From an uncultured beta proteobacterium (GTDB lineage Bacteria; Pseudomonadota; Gammaproteobacteria; Burkholderiales; Burkholderiaceae): a stretch of 64,000 nt of DNA. Below, piece by piece: positions 11,369 through 20,065 of the stretch (its first letter is position 1; each line of letters opens with the position of its first letter). Below the pieces are notes generated by a model. That model was not told where the DNA came from. It did not search any database and was given only the letters and a program-made list of their open reading frames with translations. Location of the stretch: NCBI GenBank assembly GCA_903875135.1, contig CAIQUZ010000014.1:18289-82288 (forward strand), in the 5' to 3' direction. The position numbers were made by a program, and so were the translations under genes.

Positions 11369-12643
11369 TTATGATTGTGAAGGTGCTGTCGCATAGCGAC
11401 GGGCCACATATTCTTGAACAATTTGCTCGAATTCCGTAACGATATTGTCACCGCGTAAGGTTTTAAACTTTTGACCATCAACAAAAACTGGAGCAGCAGG
11501 AGACTCACCAGTCCCTGGTAGGCTAATACCGATATCAGCATGTTTACTCTCTCCAGGTCCATTGACAATGCAACCCATCACAGCAACACTCATGGATTCA
11601 ACACCCGGATAATGCTCTTTCCAAATCGGCATTTGATGACGCAGATAGGTTTGTATTTGTGAGGCTAAGGATTGAAAGAAAGTACTCGTAGTTCTGCCAC
11701 AACCAGGACAAGCTATCACCATTGGCGTGAAATGACGTAAATCCATTGTTTGTAAAATTTCTTGAGCAACAATCACTTCATTTTCTCGTGGCGCACCTGG
11801 CTCAGGCGTTAAAGAAATCCGAATCGTATCACCAATACCTTCTTGTAATAAAACCGCTAAAGCAGCAGTCGACCCCACAATCCCCTTACTCCCAATACCC
11901 GCTTCCGTCAAACCTAAATGCAGCGGAAAATCACATCGTGTTGATAGATCACGATAAACCGCAATCAAGTCTTGCACAGCACTCACCTTACAGGACAATA
12001 TAATTTGATTACTCGGCAGGCCAATTTCAATCGCTTTTTCTGCCGATTGCAAGGCGGATTGGATTAACGCCTCCACCATCACTTCACGCGCTTCTTTGGG
12101 CGAAGATAGTGACGCATTTTGATCCATTAAATGGGCAAGTAAGTCTTGATCCAAACTCCCCCAATTCACACCGATTCGAACCGGCTTATCGTACTGACAA
12201 GCCAATTCAATCATTTGTGAGAACTGCACATCACGCTTTGCGCCCTGACCGACATTGCCTGGATTGATTCGATACTTGGACAAAGCTTTGGCACAATCCG
12301 GATAATCTTTCAGTAAGGTATGACCGTTATAGTGAAAGTCACCAATCAACGGGACATTACAATCCACTTTATCGAGCTGTTCACGGATGAACGGAACCGC
12401 GGCGGCGGCCTCTGGCGTATTAACCGTAATGCGAACTAGTTCTGAACCCGCTTTTGCTAATTCTCGGACTTGAATCGCTGTCCCAATTACATCCACTGTG
12501 TCTGTATTCGTCATCGACTGAACCCGAATCGGCGCATCTCCCCCAATGGTCAATACGTTAGATCCATACTTCACGGTTGCCTGTTGCGTTTTACGACGTT
12601 GGTAATTAATAAATTGTAGGTTAAGGTTACTCATCTTCTTCAT
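11369..12643 (-). CDS. ispG: 4-hydroxy-3-methylbut-2-enyl diphosphate synthase
   Basis: Iron-sulfur enzyme of the MEP isoprenoid pathway that makes HMBPP from the cyclic diphosphate. Seen: the N-terminal TIM-barrel start [11 protein letters not shown] and the C-terminal cluster-binding region with A-C-P-G-C-G-R-T-T and [11 protein letters not shown]. Length 424 aa. Two possible starts, ATG 12643 and ATG 12634 (M-S-N-L-N-L), both overlap the rlmN 3' end. In many betaproteobacteria pilF and rodZ lie between rlmN and ispG; here nothing does. Confidence 0.96.
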   Translation of the reverse strand: MKKMSNLNLQFINYQRRKTQQATVKYGSNVLTIGGDAPIRVQSMTNTDTVDVIGTAIQVRELAKAGSELVRITVNTPEAAAAVPFIREQLDKVDCNVPLIGDFHYNGHTLLKDYPDCAKALSKYRINPGNVGQGAKRDVQFSQMIELACQYDKPVRIGVNWGSLDQDLLAHLMDQNASLSSPKEAREVMVEALIQSALQSAEKAIEIGLPSNQIILSCKVSAVQDLIAVYRDLSTRCDFPLHLGLTEAGIGSKGIVGSTAALAVLLQEGIGDTIRISLTPEPGAPRENEVIVAQEILQTMDLRHFTPMVIACPGCGRTTSTFFQSLASQIQTYLRHQMPIWKEHYPGVESMSVAVMGCIVNGPGESKHADIGISLPGTGESPAAPVFVDGQKFKTLRGDNIVTEFEQIVQEYVARRYATAPSQS

Positions 12644-13796
12644 CCACTTTAATTGGTTGAACCCATTTGATAGGACGCTCTGATCGCTTAGCTAAATTCG
12701 TTCGATCTTGAACGTCTCCAGCTAATTGTCCACAAGCTGCTGCTATGTCATCTCCGCGTGTTTTTCTTACTGTAGTAACGATTTTCGCATCTTGTAGTAT
12801 TTTTGCAAACTGTTCTATGCGGGCTTTTGGTGATTGTGTCAACCCAGACTCAGGAAAAGGATTAAATGGAATTAAGTTTAATTTACAACGAATGGGAGCT
12901 AATAATTGCACCAATTCGTGGGCTTGTTGATTAGAGTCATTAACGCCATCTAACATGCAGTACTCAAAAGTTAAAAAATCCCTTGGTGCAAATGGTAAGT
13001 AACGCTGACAAGCCGCCATCAACTCCTTCAGCGGATATTTGCGATTAATCGGAACCAAAATATCGCGTAATTTATCATTAGGCGCATGTAAGGAGACGGC
13101 TAACGCAACAGGTAAATCCTTTGCTAAGCGATCAATAAAAGGCACCACTCCAGAAGTAGACAATGTCACACGACGTCTCGATAAACCGTAAGCATTGTCA
13201 TCAAGCATCAAACGCATCGCACCAATGACGGGTTCATAATTGAGTAAAGGCTCCCCCATTCCCATCATGACGACATTAGAGATAACACGCCCGTCACCAT
13301 GACTCAAGATAGATTTATCGTACGAGTCATAACGTTTAATGGATTTAGGATCGGCTCTTAAATGATGTTCGGCATACCAAAGCTGACCAATAATTTCGCC
13401 AACGGTGAGGTTTCTTGCAAAACCCTGTTTACCCGTTGAACAAAATTGGCAATTGACTGCGCATCCTGCTTGCGTAGAAATACACAAGGTACCACGCTCA
13501 TCTTCGGGTATGTAAACCATCTCAACCGCATTGCCGTCACCGACATCTAACAGCCATTTACGAGTGCCATCTGCGGCGGTTTGGTCACTTATCACTGGCA
13601 AGGACTTAATTTCTACATGGTCTTTTAGTTGCTCGCGAAAGCTTTTTGCCAAATCACTCATGCTATTGACGTCACTTATCCCACGTTGGTGGATCCAACG
13701 CATGAGTTGTTGTGCCCGAAAGGGTTTTTCACCAAGGCTGGCAATATATTTTGCCAGCCCATCCCCATCGAGATCTAATAAATTCGTGAGGGGAAT
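12627..13796 (-). CDS. rlmN: 23S rRNA/tRNA adenosine-C2 methyltransferase RlmN, probable ATT start
   Basis: Radical-SAM enzyme that methylates A2503 of 23S rRNA and A37 of some tRNAs. Seen: the CxxxCxxC cluster motif in [19 protein letters not shown], and the late catalytic Cys in I-A-A-A-C-G-Q-L. The first ATG (13703) would cut off the conserved N-terminal part. The frame upstream encodes N-L-L-D-L-D-G, then [11 protein letters not shown] directly before M-R-W-I-H, which is typical RlmN sequence. That extension reaches an in-frame TAA at 13799 with no ATG, GTG or TTG in between. The first codon after the stop is ATT at 13796, with GGAG 6 nt before it, giving 389 aa, close to E. coli RlmN (384). 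Confidence 0.9.
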   Translation of the reverse strand: MPLTNLLDLDGDGLAKYIASLGEKPFRAQQLMRWIHQRGISDVNSMSDLAKSFREQLKDHVEIKSLPVISDQTAADGTRKWLLDVGDGNAVEMVYIPEDERGTLCISTQAGCAVNCQFCSTGKQGFARNLTVGEIIGQLWYAEHHLRADPKSIKRYDSYDKSILSHGDGRVISNVVMMGMGEPLLNYEPVIGAMRLMLDDNAYGLSRRRVTLSTSGVVPFIDRLAKDLPVALAVSLHAPNDKLRDILVPINRKYPLKELMAACQRYLPFAPRDFLTFEYCMLDGVNDSNQQAHELVQLLAPIRCKLNLIPFNPFPESGLTQSPKARIEQFAKILQDAKIVTTVRKTRGDDIAAACGQLAGDVQDRTNLAKRSERPIKWVQPIKVDEEDE

Positions 13797-13806
13797 TTAT
13801 CGCTCC
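13794..13806 (-). promoter_or_regulatory. Shine-Dalgarno and ATT start of rlmN
   Basis: On the minus strand the ndk stop TAA is followed by TTGGAGCGATAAATT. GGAG stands 6 nt before ATT, an ideal ribosome-binding spacing, and the TAA between them closes the rlmN frame. This site is the reason for placing the start at ATT rather than at the ATG 93 bases downstream. Confidence 0.6.
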
Positions 13807-13808
13807 AA

Positions 13809-14234
13809 TTACCGTGAATACACTTGCATACCAGCGAAGAAAAAAGCGATCTCTTGCGCTGCTGTCTCTGGACTATCAGAACCATGTACTGCATTGGCAT
13901 CAATACTTTGCGCAAAGTCTGCACGAATCGTGCCCTTATCAGCTTTAGATGGATCCGTAGCGCCCATGAGCTCGCGATTTTTCAAAATAGCGTTCTCACC
14001 TTCTAGAACCTGAATCATTACAGGGCCAGAAACCATAAAACTTACTAAATCTTTAAAAAATGGTCTAGCCGCGTGAACAGCGTAAAACTGACCAGCTTCT
14101 ACATCTGACAAATGTGTCATCTTGGATGCAATCACTTTTAATCCAGCACCTTCAAAACGGCTATAAATTTGGCCAATCACGTTCTTCGCCACCGCATCAG
14201 GTTTAATAATGGAAAGTGTTCTTTCAATTGCCAT
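13809..14234 (-). CDS. ndk: Nucleoside diphosphate kinase
   Basis: Cytosolic enzyme that equilibrates nucleoside di- and triphosphates through a phospho-histidine. Seen: an N-terminal [11 protein letters not shown], and the active-site motif [12 protein letters not shown] with the catalytic His. Length 141 aa is standard. It is the first gene of the minus-strand block and has AGGAG (plus-strand ctcct at 14243-14247) before its ATG. rlmN starts 12 nt after its stop. Confidence 0.98.
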   Translation of the reverse strand: MAIERTLSIIKPDAVAKNVIGQIYSRFEGAGLKVIASKMTHLSDVEAGQFYAVHAARPFFKDLVSFMVSGPVMIQVLEGENAILKNRELMGATDPSKADKGTIRADFAQSIDANAVHGSDSPETAAQEIAFFFAGMQVYSR

Positions 14235-14269
14235 GTGTAAAGCTCCTAAAATTAATAGTTAAAAAACTG

Positions 14270-14275
14270 ATTATA
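14270..14275 (-). promoter_or_regulatory. Probable -10 element of the ndk promoter
   Basis: Minus-strand TATAAT, directly preceded by TG, lies about 36 nt upstream of the ndk start. A good -35 was not recognised. The position in the 223-bp divergent gap and the perfect hexamer support a promoter for the whole ndk-to-purA block. Confidence 0.5.
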
Positions 14276-14407
14276 CAGACTAATATGCGTAAAAACCCTT
14301 GTTAATGAATAGATCAGTCAGAGGTAAATGATTGTTTTTACTAAAATAACCCATTTATGAGTACTGTTTTTATTTTTAAATCTTCACTTGAAATCGGCAA
14401 TTTTGTC

Positions 14408-14413
14408 TATAAT
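14408..14413 (+). promoter_or_regulatory. Probable -10 element of the Bax-inhibitor gene
   Basis: Plus-strand TATAAT 45 nt before the start codon at 14458. A TTGAAA at 14388-14393 is only 14 nt away, too close for a standard -35, so the -35 is uncertain. A strong AAGGAG at 14443-14448 precedes the start codon. Confidence 0.45.
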
Positions 14414-14457
14414 TAATGTGTGTTTGCTAATACAACTTTTTAAAGGAGATTGTTTCA

Positions 14458-15156
14458 ATGAATGATCAAAATACGTTTGGTTACAGTGTTGGTAATACTC
14501 TTTCTGGTGCTCTAGCTAGAAACCGTGTTCTGCGCAATACCTTTGCTTTGCTTGCTCTAACTATGATTCCAACGATCTTGGGAGCTTGGGTTGGCGTTTC
14601 TACTGGATTCTCATTCTTCAGAACTAGCCCGTTTTTAGGCATGATCATCTTTATGGGAGTTGCTTTTGGCTTCTTCTGGGGTATTGAAAAGAACAAAAAC
14701 TCTGGTACTGGAGTGATGCTCCTGCTTGGCTTTACCTTCTTCATGGGGTTGATGCTAACAGGTCTGTTAACGCATACGCTGCAATTCCGTAACGGTGCTC
14801 AACTGATTATGATGGCCTTTGGTGCAACTGGCTTGATCTTTGCTGGAATGGCGACTTGGGCGGCAACTTCTAAATCTAATTTTGAAGGACTCGGTAAATT
14901 CCTGTTCGTCGGTGTGATTCTGTTGATTCTGGCATCTGTTGCAAATATTTTCTTACATATTCCAGCGCTGTCTCTGAGCATCATGGTGATTGCTGTTGGT
15001 ATATTCTCCGCCTACATCCTATATGATGTGCATCGTATCATTAGCGGTGGCGAAACGAACTATGTAATGGCAACTTTAGCGATTTATCTTGATATCTATA
15101 ACGTCTTTACTAATCTCTTAGCAATTTTTGGTATCTTTGGTGGCGAAAAAGACTAA
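14458..15156 (+). CDS. Bax inhibitor-1/YccA family membrane protein
   Basis: Small polytopic inner-membrane protein of the BI-1/YccA/TMBIM family. Family members act as pH-sensitive calcium leak channels (BsYetJ) or as FtsH modulators (YccA). Seen: 232 aa with about seven hydrophobic segments separated by very short loops, and the C-terminal acidic/Asp region S-A-Y-I-L-Y-D-V-H-R-I-I-S-G-G-E-T-N-Y characteristic of the family. hflK/hflC, whose proteins act on FtsH, lie in the adjacent divergent block, which fits a YccA-like role but does not prove it. Transcribed alone, with a clear terminator after it. Confidence 0.92.
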   Translation: MNDQNTFGYSVGNTLSGALARNRVLRNTFALLALTMIPTILGAWVGVSTGFSFFRTSPFLGMIIFMGVAFGFFWGIEKNKNSGTGVMLLLGFTFFMGLMLTGLLTHTLQFRNGAQLIMMAFGATGLIFAGMATWAATSKSNFEGLGKFLFVGVILLILASVANIFLHIPALSLSIMVIAVGIFSAYILYDVHRIISGGETNYVMATLAIYLDIYNVFTNLLAIFGIFGGEKD

Positions 15157-15179
15157 ATCATTTATATGCTTATCAAAAA

Positions 15180-15203
15180 CACGGGCTTGCCCGTGTTTTT
15201 TTT
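15180..15203 (+). terminator. Intrinsic terminator after the Bax-inhibitor gene
   Basis: Perfect stem CACGGG / CCCGTG around loop CTTG, flanked by a 5' A-run and followed by eight T. The A-run makes it usable from both strands, so it probably also stops minus-strand transcription leaving rlmD. Confidence 0.9.
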
Positions 15204-15206
15204 AAG

Positions 15207-16652
15207 CTAAATTGTATCGATGCGGTGAAAGACCGCCATGGATTCCACATGAGATGTATGCGGAAACATATTAAAGATCCCTGCTTTAGATAATGTATAG
15301 CCAGCTTCATGAACGAGAACGCCCGCATCTCTAGCCAAAGTAGCAGGATTACAAGACACATAGACAATCGTTTGTGGGCGCAGTTGTAAAAACTCTCCCT
15401 TAGAGACATAAGCATCTTTTAAAGCGTTCACAATGGCATAAGCTCCGTCTCTAGGAGGGTCAATCAACCACTTATCAAAGGCACCCCACTTTATAAGATC
15501 TTCTAAAGTGGCTTCAAATAAATTCTTTGCATAAAAATGCGTTTTCGTCGCTAGGTAATTATGGAATGCATTCATCAGAGCGCGTTGACATAACTGATCG
15601 CTTCCTTCAATCCCGACAACTTCCTGAGCAATCGTTGCGATTGGAACGGTGAAGTTACCAATCCCACAAAATAAATCTAAAACACGGTCTTGCGCTTGAA
15701 GCTCTAAAAACCGAATCGCTCTTCCGACCAGCACTTGGTTCATCGAATGATTCACTTGCGTAAAGTCAGTGGGGTGAAACAACATCTCCACACCAAACTC
15801 CGGTAAAGAATACCGAAGTTGACTAGAGCTCGGGTACAAGGACTTTACGGATTCTGGACCATGGGCCTGTGTCCACATCCATAACTGATGTTGCTTGGCA
15901 AAGCAGATGAGAATTTGTTGATCCTCATCAGAAAGAGGTAGTAAATGACGTAACACCATGGCGGTCTGTAACTTCCCCCCCTCATCACCCATCGCCAGCT
16001 CAATTTGAGGAACCCGGTCACGAACCGATAATTCCATGACCAAGGTTCTTAAATGCGGCAACAGCTCAGACCACTGCCGAGGCAGAACATCGCACGAGGT
16101 CATATCGGACACATAGCGATTTTGCGGTTCATGAAACCCAACCAAAATCGTTCCTTTTTTGATGGACCGATTGACAACACTTAATCTAGTTCGATAACGA
16201 TAGCCCCAATCAGGGCCAGCTATGGGCGCCATGAAGGTGTCTGGTTTGACTTTACCAAGGTGCCATAGATCATCCTCTAGGACTTTTTGTTTGATGGCGA
16301 GCTGCGCTTTAGCATCCAAATGTTGCATCGTGCAACCCCCACAATTACCATACCACTGGCAATGTGGTTGACGGCGAAAAACTGCCGCTTCAATAATCTT
16401 GAGTAATCGACCTTTTTGAAACTTACTTTTATTTTGTGTGATTTCGTAGTGCACAAGCTCTCCAGGAAGCGCACCGGCCACAAATACCACCTTGCCAGGA
16501 GTATGTTCATCATCATCTGGAAGACGACCTACACCCTGAGCATCAAGATCAAGACCGTGGATCCGTATGGATTTCTGAATTCCTTGGAGAGGGCTAGGTT
16601 TGGCGTGCCGCAAAATACTTACTGAGTAAAGCCGGCCAAATATTCTGACCAA
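15207..16652 (-). CDS. rlmD: 23S rRNA m5U1939 methyltransferase RlmD
   Basis: SAM-dependent methyltransferase that makes 5-methyluridine in 23S rRNA. Seen: an N-terminal TRAM domain (I-R-I-H-G-L-D-L-D-A-Q-G-V-G-R), the four-Cys Fe-S site including C-Q-W-Y-G-N-C-G-G-C, the SAM motif V-L-D-L-F-C-G-I-G-N-F, and the catalytic V-S-C-N-P-A-T-L. The start is uncertain: TTG at 16652 overlaps the upstream exonuclease gene by 34 bp, while TTG at 16613 begins 5 nt after it; no ATG is available before the TRAM domain. Confidence 0.93.
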   Translation of the reverse strand: MVRIFGRLYSVSILRHAKPSPLQGIQKSIRIHGLDLDAQGVGRLPDDDEHTPGKVVFVAGALPGELVHYEITQNKSKFQKGRLLKIIEAAVFRRQPHCQWYGNCGGCTMQHLDAKAQLAIKQKVLEDDLWHLGKVKPDTFMAPIAGPDWGYRYRTRLSVVNRSIKKGTILVGFHEPQNRYVSDMTSCDVLPRQWSELLPHLRTLVMELSVRDRVPQIELAMGDEGGKLQTAMVLRHLLPLSDEDQQILICFAKQHQLWMWTQAHGPESVKSLYPSSSQLRYSLPEFGVEMLFHPTDFTQVNHSMNQVLVGRAIRFLELQAQDRVLDLFCGIGNFTVPIATIAQEVVGIEGSDQLCQRALMNAFHNYLATKTHFYAKNLFEATLEDLIKWGAFDKWLIDPPRDGAYAIVNALKDAYVSKGEFLQLRPQTIVYVSCNPATLARDAGVLVHEAGYTLSKAGIFNMFPHTSHVESMAVFHRIDTI

Positions 16653-17428
16653 TGTTTAGCGGAAACTGCTTCTATCGCTAATTCTTTTTTCACGAAATCC
16701 ACTTCCATCGCATATTCCTCTGGTGAAAATGCTCCTCGAAACAGCTGATAGCGACAATACATGAGGTAGGTATTGACAACATCGGTCTCGCAATACGCAC
16801 GGATCTCTTCTAATTGGCCAGCAGCGTAGGCCGGCCATACTTGGGAACCATCCATCCCCATCTTGCCCGGAAAGCCACAAAGCTTCGCCAAGGCATCTAA
16901 AGGGGCATTCGCCTTACCTTGGTAAAATGCTAATAAATCCATGAGGTCTAAATGCCGTAAATGGTAACGACTGATGTAATTGTTGTATTTAAAATCTCGA
17001 GCATCATGATCACCACTTTCACCCATCTCCCAATAACGAGAAGCACTCACCTGATTGATTAAGGCTCGATAATTTAACACCGGCAAATCAAATCCACCAC
17101 CATTCCAAGATACTAACTGAGGGGTGTATTTATCAATTAGCTGATAAAAGTCTGTAACAATTTCTTTTTCAGAACTATCTAATTTGCCCAAGGACCCCAC
17201 TTTAAATTGTGGTAAACCTTCCTTAGTTGTTCTTCGAATGACACAAGAGATTGCAACGACTCGATGAAGATATAACGGAAAGAAAGAGTTTTGGCTATTG
17301 GCCAGTCGATCGGCGATTGCTTTTTCAACAACCTGGGCATCAGTCATCGTTGCAGAATAATCACCTAACTGCCTCAGGCCAGCAGCATCTGGTATGGTTT
17401 CAATATCAAATACCAAAACTGTTTTCAT
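16619..17428 (-). CDS. DnaQ-like 3'-5' exonuclease (PolB-type Exo2 family)
   Basis: Stand-alone 3'-5' exonuclease resembling the proofreading domain of family B polymerases (PF10108 type). Seen: the ExoI motif V-F-D-I-E-T-I-P-D at residues 5-13, the ExoII region S-W-N-G-G-G-F-D-L-P-V-L, and the ExoIII motif Y-C-E-T-D-V-V-N-T-Y. All DEDDy acidic residues appear present. Length 269 aa from ATG 17428; upstream in-frame codons to 17497 run into the nlpD coding end and were left out. The physiological substrate is unknown. It sits where rpoS is found in many relatives, between nlpD and rlmD. Confidence 0.88.
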   Translation of the reverse strand: MKTVLVFDIETIPDAAGLRQLGDYSATMTDAQVVEKAIADRLANSQNSFFPLYLHRVVAISCVIRRTTKEGLPQFKVGSLGKLDSSEKEIVTDFYQLIDKYTPQLVSWNGGGFDLPVLNYRALINQVSASRYWEMGESGDHDARDFKYNNYISRYHLRHLDLMDLLAFYQGKANAPLDALAKLCGFPGKMGMDGSQVWPAYAAGQLEEIRAYCETDVVNTYLMYCRYQLFRGAFSPEEYAMEVDFVKKELAIEAVSAKHWSEYLAGFTQ

Positions 17429-17441
17429 ACTGCTCTTTGTG

Positions 17442-18119
17442 TTAGTTGTCAAAATAGCCTGACGGATCAATGGGCTTACTTTCGCGGCGTAATTCAAAAT
17501 GTAATTTCACACGATCTGTCTCAGAGTTACCCATCTCAGCAATCTTTTGGCCACGCTTAATGGTATCACCCTCTTTTACTAAATTTTTACTGTTGTGAGC
17601 GTAAACGCTGATGTAACTATTATTGTGTTTAACAATCACGAGATTACCGTAACTACGTAAGCTATTTCCAGAAAAAATAACGTTTCCTTCTGCGGCTGCA
17701 ACCACGGGATCACCAATCTTGCCCCCGTACTCAATACCTTTATTGGTTGTGCCATTAAAACCATCCAATACCGGGCCATTACTCGGTTTACCTATTCTAA
17801 AATTAGGATCAAATGGCGGGATTGGTTCTCGATTCTCAGATTTTACCGGTGGATTTTCAGTGACTGGCTTGGTCGTATCTGTCACTGTTTTTTTATTTTC
17901 GGCAGGCGTTGGCGATTTAGACACTGTCTTTGGCGGTGGCTTCACCTCATTGGAATTCGTTACTGACCAGTTAGGCACCACGACTACCGGTGTTGGTTTA
18001 CTTAAAGAGGATGACTGGTCTTTAATTGGCGCCGGACGAGACGCGGAACATCCAACACATAGAACTGTCAACAGCAGTGCTATCGCAAGATAAACATGAG
18101 AAAACTTCAAGGAAGACAT
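17442..18119 (-). CDS. nlpD: NlpD-like lipoprotein, degenerate LytM (M23) domain
   Basis: Outer-membrane lipoprotein expected to activate a cell-wall amidase during cell separation. Seen: lipobox C-V-G-C near residue 26, a Pro/Lys/Thr-rich linker, and a C-terminal LytM domain. The catalytic LytM ligands are changed: N-K-G-I-E for H-x3-D, and K-L-H for H-x-H, with only Y-A-H-N and the last His kept. That degenerate pattern is what E. coli NlpD and EnvC show, so it is an activator, not an enzyme. No LysM domain is visible between lipobox and LytM, unlike E. coli NlpD. Start ATG 18119 is 4 nt after pcm. Confidence 0.88.
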   Translation of the reverse strand: MSSLKFSHVYLAIALLLTVLCVGCSASRPAPIKDQSSSLSKPTPVVVVPNWSVTNSNEVKPPPKTVSKSPTPAENKKTVTDTTKPVTENPPVKSENREPIPPFDPNFRIGKPSNGPVLDGFNGTTNKGIEYGGKIGDPVVAAAEGNVIFSGNSLRSYGNLVIVKHNNSYISVYAHNSKNLVKEGDTIKRGQKIAEMGNSETDRVKLHFELRRESKPIDPSGYFDN

Positions 18120-18123
18120 TGCC

Positions 18124-18780
18124 TTAAATTGTTCCTGATTGTAGTGGTACAAAAAATACTTCATCCATCGTCGTTCGCTGATACCGCTGTGAACTAATTC
18201 GTTCAATCAATAATAGTTGTTGTTCAGTTTCACTTTTGGCAACCGGCGCAATTAATTTACCCCCAATGGCCAATTGATCTAATAAAGGATCTGGTATGCC
18301 TAAGCCAGCAGCAGCCAGGATAATTCCATCAAAGGGCGCCGCCTGAGCAAGACCACGAATCCCATCCGCATAAATTAATCGTAAGTTAGCAATTCTAAAC
18401 GGTCGCAACTTCGCTCTGGCACTATCGTGTAAAGACCTGATTCTTTCTACGGAATAGACCTCCTCAGATAAGAGACTTAAGACGGCCGCTTGATAGCCAC
18501 ATCCTGTACCAATTTCTAAAACACGTCCCATCTTTTTTTGATTTTGCATCAAGGCCTGAATCATCTTGGCCACCACCGAAGGTTTAGAAATGGTTTGTTC
18601 ACGACCAATCGGCAAAGAAGAATCTTCATAAGCTTGAGCAACCAAACCGGGGTCGATAAAAGCATGGCGTGGTACGGTTGCCATTGCTTGTAAAACTTCA
18701 TGATGGGTTACTCCAGCCGTAGCTAATCGTTGCGCCATTTGACGTCTGGCGGCATCGAGGACTTTGTCTGGTTTAACCAC
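18124..18780 (-). CDS. pcm: Protein-L-isoaspartate O-methyltransferase
   Basis: Cytosolic repair enzyme that methylates isoaspartyl residues in aged proteins. Seen: P-R-H-A-F-I-D, the conserved Q-T-I-S-K-P substrate segment, the SAM-binding V-L-E-I-G-T-G-C-G-Y-Q, and F-D-G-I-I-L-A-A-A near the C-terminal part. Length 218 aa. It lies 7 nt after surE and 4 nt before nlpD, the conserved surE-pcm-nlpD order. Confidence 0.95.
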   Translation of the reverse strand: MVKPDKVLDAARRQMAQRLATAGVTHHEVLQAMATVPRHAFIDPGLVAQAYEDSSLPIGREQTISKPSVVAKMIQALMQNQKKMGRVLEIGTGCGYQAAVLSLLSEEVYSVERIRSLHDSARAKLRPFRIANLRLIYADGIRGLAQAAPFDGIILAAAGLGIPDPLLDQLAIGGKLIAPVAKSETEQQLLLIERISSQRYQRTTMDEVFFVPLQSGTI

Positions 18781-18787
18781 GTTGAAC

Positions 18788-19564
18788 TTAGCCCCTATTC
18801 CAAGAAGATTCCAACATACTCAAACGACGCTTCTCATCCGATAAATTGAGTTGTAAGGGAGTTAAAGAAATAAATCCCTGTTTAATCGCATCAAAATCCG
18901 TTCCTAATGAAGCATCTTTCGCTTCGCCAGCTGGCCCAATCCAGTAAATAGGATCACCTCGTGGACTCGTCTGCATTATGACAGGTTGGGAAGGATGCCG
19001 ATTGCCCAAGCGAGTGACCCGCCAACCGTGCATCATGTCATAGGATAGATTGGGTAAGTTAACATTAAGCAAGGGCGCATGCAAGCCTCCATCCGAAGGT
19101 AATCCACCTTCAATTGCTTGTTTGACCACATCATAAGCAACTTTTGCCGCATCATCGATCTTGGCCCACCCTCGGTCGACTTGAGAAAAGGCAATCCCGG
19201 GAACGCCAAACATGACCCCCTCAATGGCTGCCGCAACCGTACCGGAGTACAAGACGTCTTCACCCATATTTTCGCCTTGATTGATGCCAGAAATGACCAT
19301 ATCCGGCATTTCATCCAAAAATCCAGTTAATGCAATATGGACACAATCCGTTGGAGTTCCATTGACAAATAAGAACCCATCACGCTCACCACCAGCAACC
19401 CGATGAATTGATAAAGGTCTTGATAGGGTTAAGGAGTTTGAGGCCCCACTGTGATTTTGCTCTGGAGCGATCACAGTAATCTTGCCTAAAGGGGTAAGAG
19501 CTTTTACTAACGCGAGTAAACCAGGCGCTAAATAACCATCATCGTTCGATACGAGTAAGTGCAT
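18788..19564 (-). CDS. surE: 5'/3'-nucleotidase SurE
   Basis: Metal-dependent survival-protein phosphatase acting on nucleoside monophosphates. Seen: L-V-S-N-D-D-G-Y at the N-terminus (the metal-binding Asp pair), [18 protein letters not shown], and S-G-I-N-Q-G-E-N. Length 258 aa from ATG 19564, placed directly before H-L-L-V-S-N-D-D-G; an upstream ATG at 19582 would add six non-conserved residues. First gene of the surE-pcm-nlpD run. Confidence 0.96.
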   Translation of the reverse strand: MHLLVSNDDGYLAPGLLALVKALTPLGKITVIAPEQNHSGASNSLTLSRPLSIHRVAGGERDGFLFVNGTPTDCVHIALTGFLDEMPDMVISGINQGENMGEDVLYSGTVAAAIEGVMFGVPGIAFSQVDRGWAKIDDAAKVAYDVVKQAIEGGLPSDGGLHAPLLNVNLPNLSYDMMHGWRVTRLGNRHPSQPVIMQTSPRGDPIYWIGPAGEAKDASLGTDFDAIKQGFISLTPLQLNLSDEKRRLSMLESSWNRG

Positions 19565-19654
19565 AGGAATATTATGAACCAATCTTTAAGGATAAGGTGC
19601 TACAGATAAATAAGATAACTATTTTAGTGATTAAATGCAATTCGCAAAGAATTT

Positions 19655-20065
19655 TTAATTACTTTTTAAAATAGTCACTTTTACCAAAGGTTCAGCTTGG
19701 TCTTTTTGCTCACATTCAATCAACACATCTGTCCAAGAATCAAAAAAAGCTTGGTCATTGAGAATCGTCCGAGCGTTCATTTGAATCGTTCGCACTAAAT
19801 ACCCGTCCACTTCTTTTTCACGCATGATGGCGTTTTCTGAATTTGCCTCAAGCCAACTGAAGTTTTTAAAGCTCTTGTTCTTTTTAAATAGCGTCAAACT
19901 CGCTGCCATACAGGAAGCTATTTCTGGTCGTTCGCCTTGCACAATAAAGTTTTTAAAATCTTTGGCAACTTGCGGGGTCACGGGAGCTCCTCGCCCCATA
20001 GCAAATGATGCGCTCAGCAGGAGCGTCAACAATACAGAAATACGCATTGGTCGGATCTGATTCAT
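19655..20065 (-). CDS. Secreted protein of unknown function, coupled to the PstS-like gene
   Basis: Unrecognised 136-aa protein. Seen: a Sec signal peptide (L-L-T-L-L-L-S-A-S-F-A-M-G) with likely cleavage near residue 25, a mature domain of about 110 residues with two Cys (C-M-A-A and E-C-E-Q), and no TM segment. Two Cys in a periplasmic protein could form a disulfide. The ATG overlaps the stop of the upstream PstS-like gene as ATGA, so the two are made together. No function assigned. Confidence 0.7.
   Translation of the reverse strand: MNQIRPMRISVLLTLLLSASFAMGRGAPVTPQVAKDFKNFIVQGERPEIASCMAASLTLFKKNKSFKNFSWLEANSENAIMREKEVDGYLVRTIQMNARTILNDQAFFDSWTDVLIECEQKDQAEPLVKVTILKSN

Noticed and set aside
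13531..14013. 160-codon plus-strand frame across rlmN and ndk
   Set aside because: Crosses two conserved minus-strand genes and their junction; no independent support.
14388..14413. TTGAAA/TATAAT as a standard sigma-70 promoter
   Set aside because: The spacer is 14 nt, too short; only the -10 was kept.
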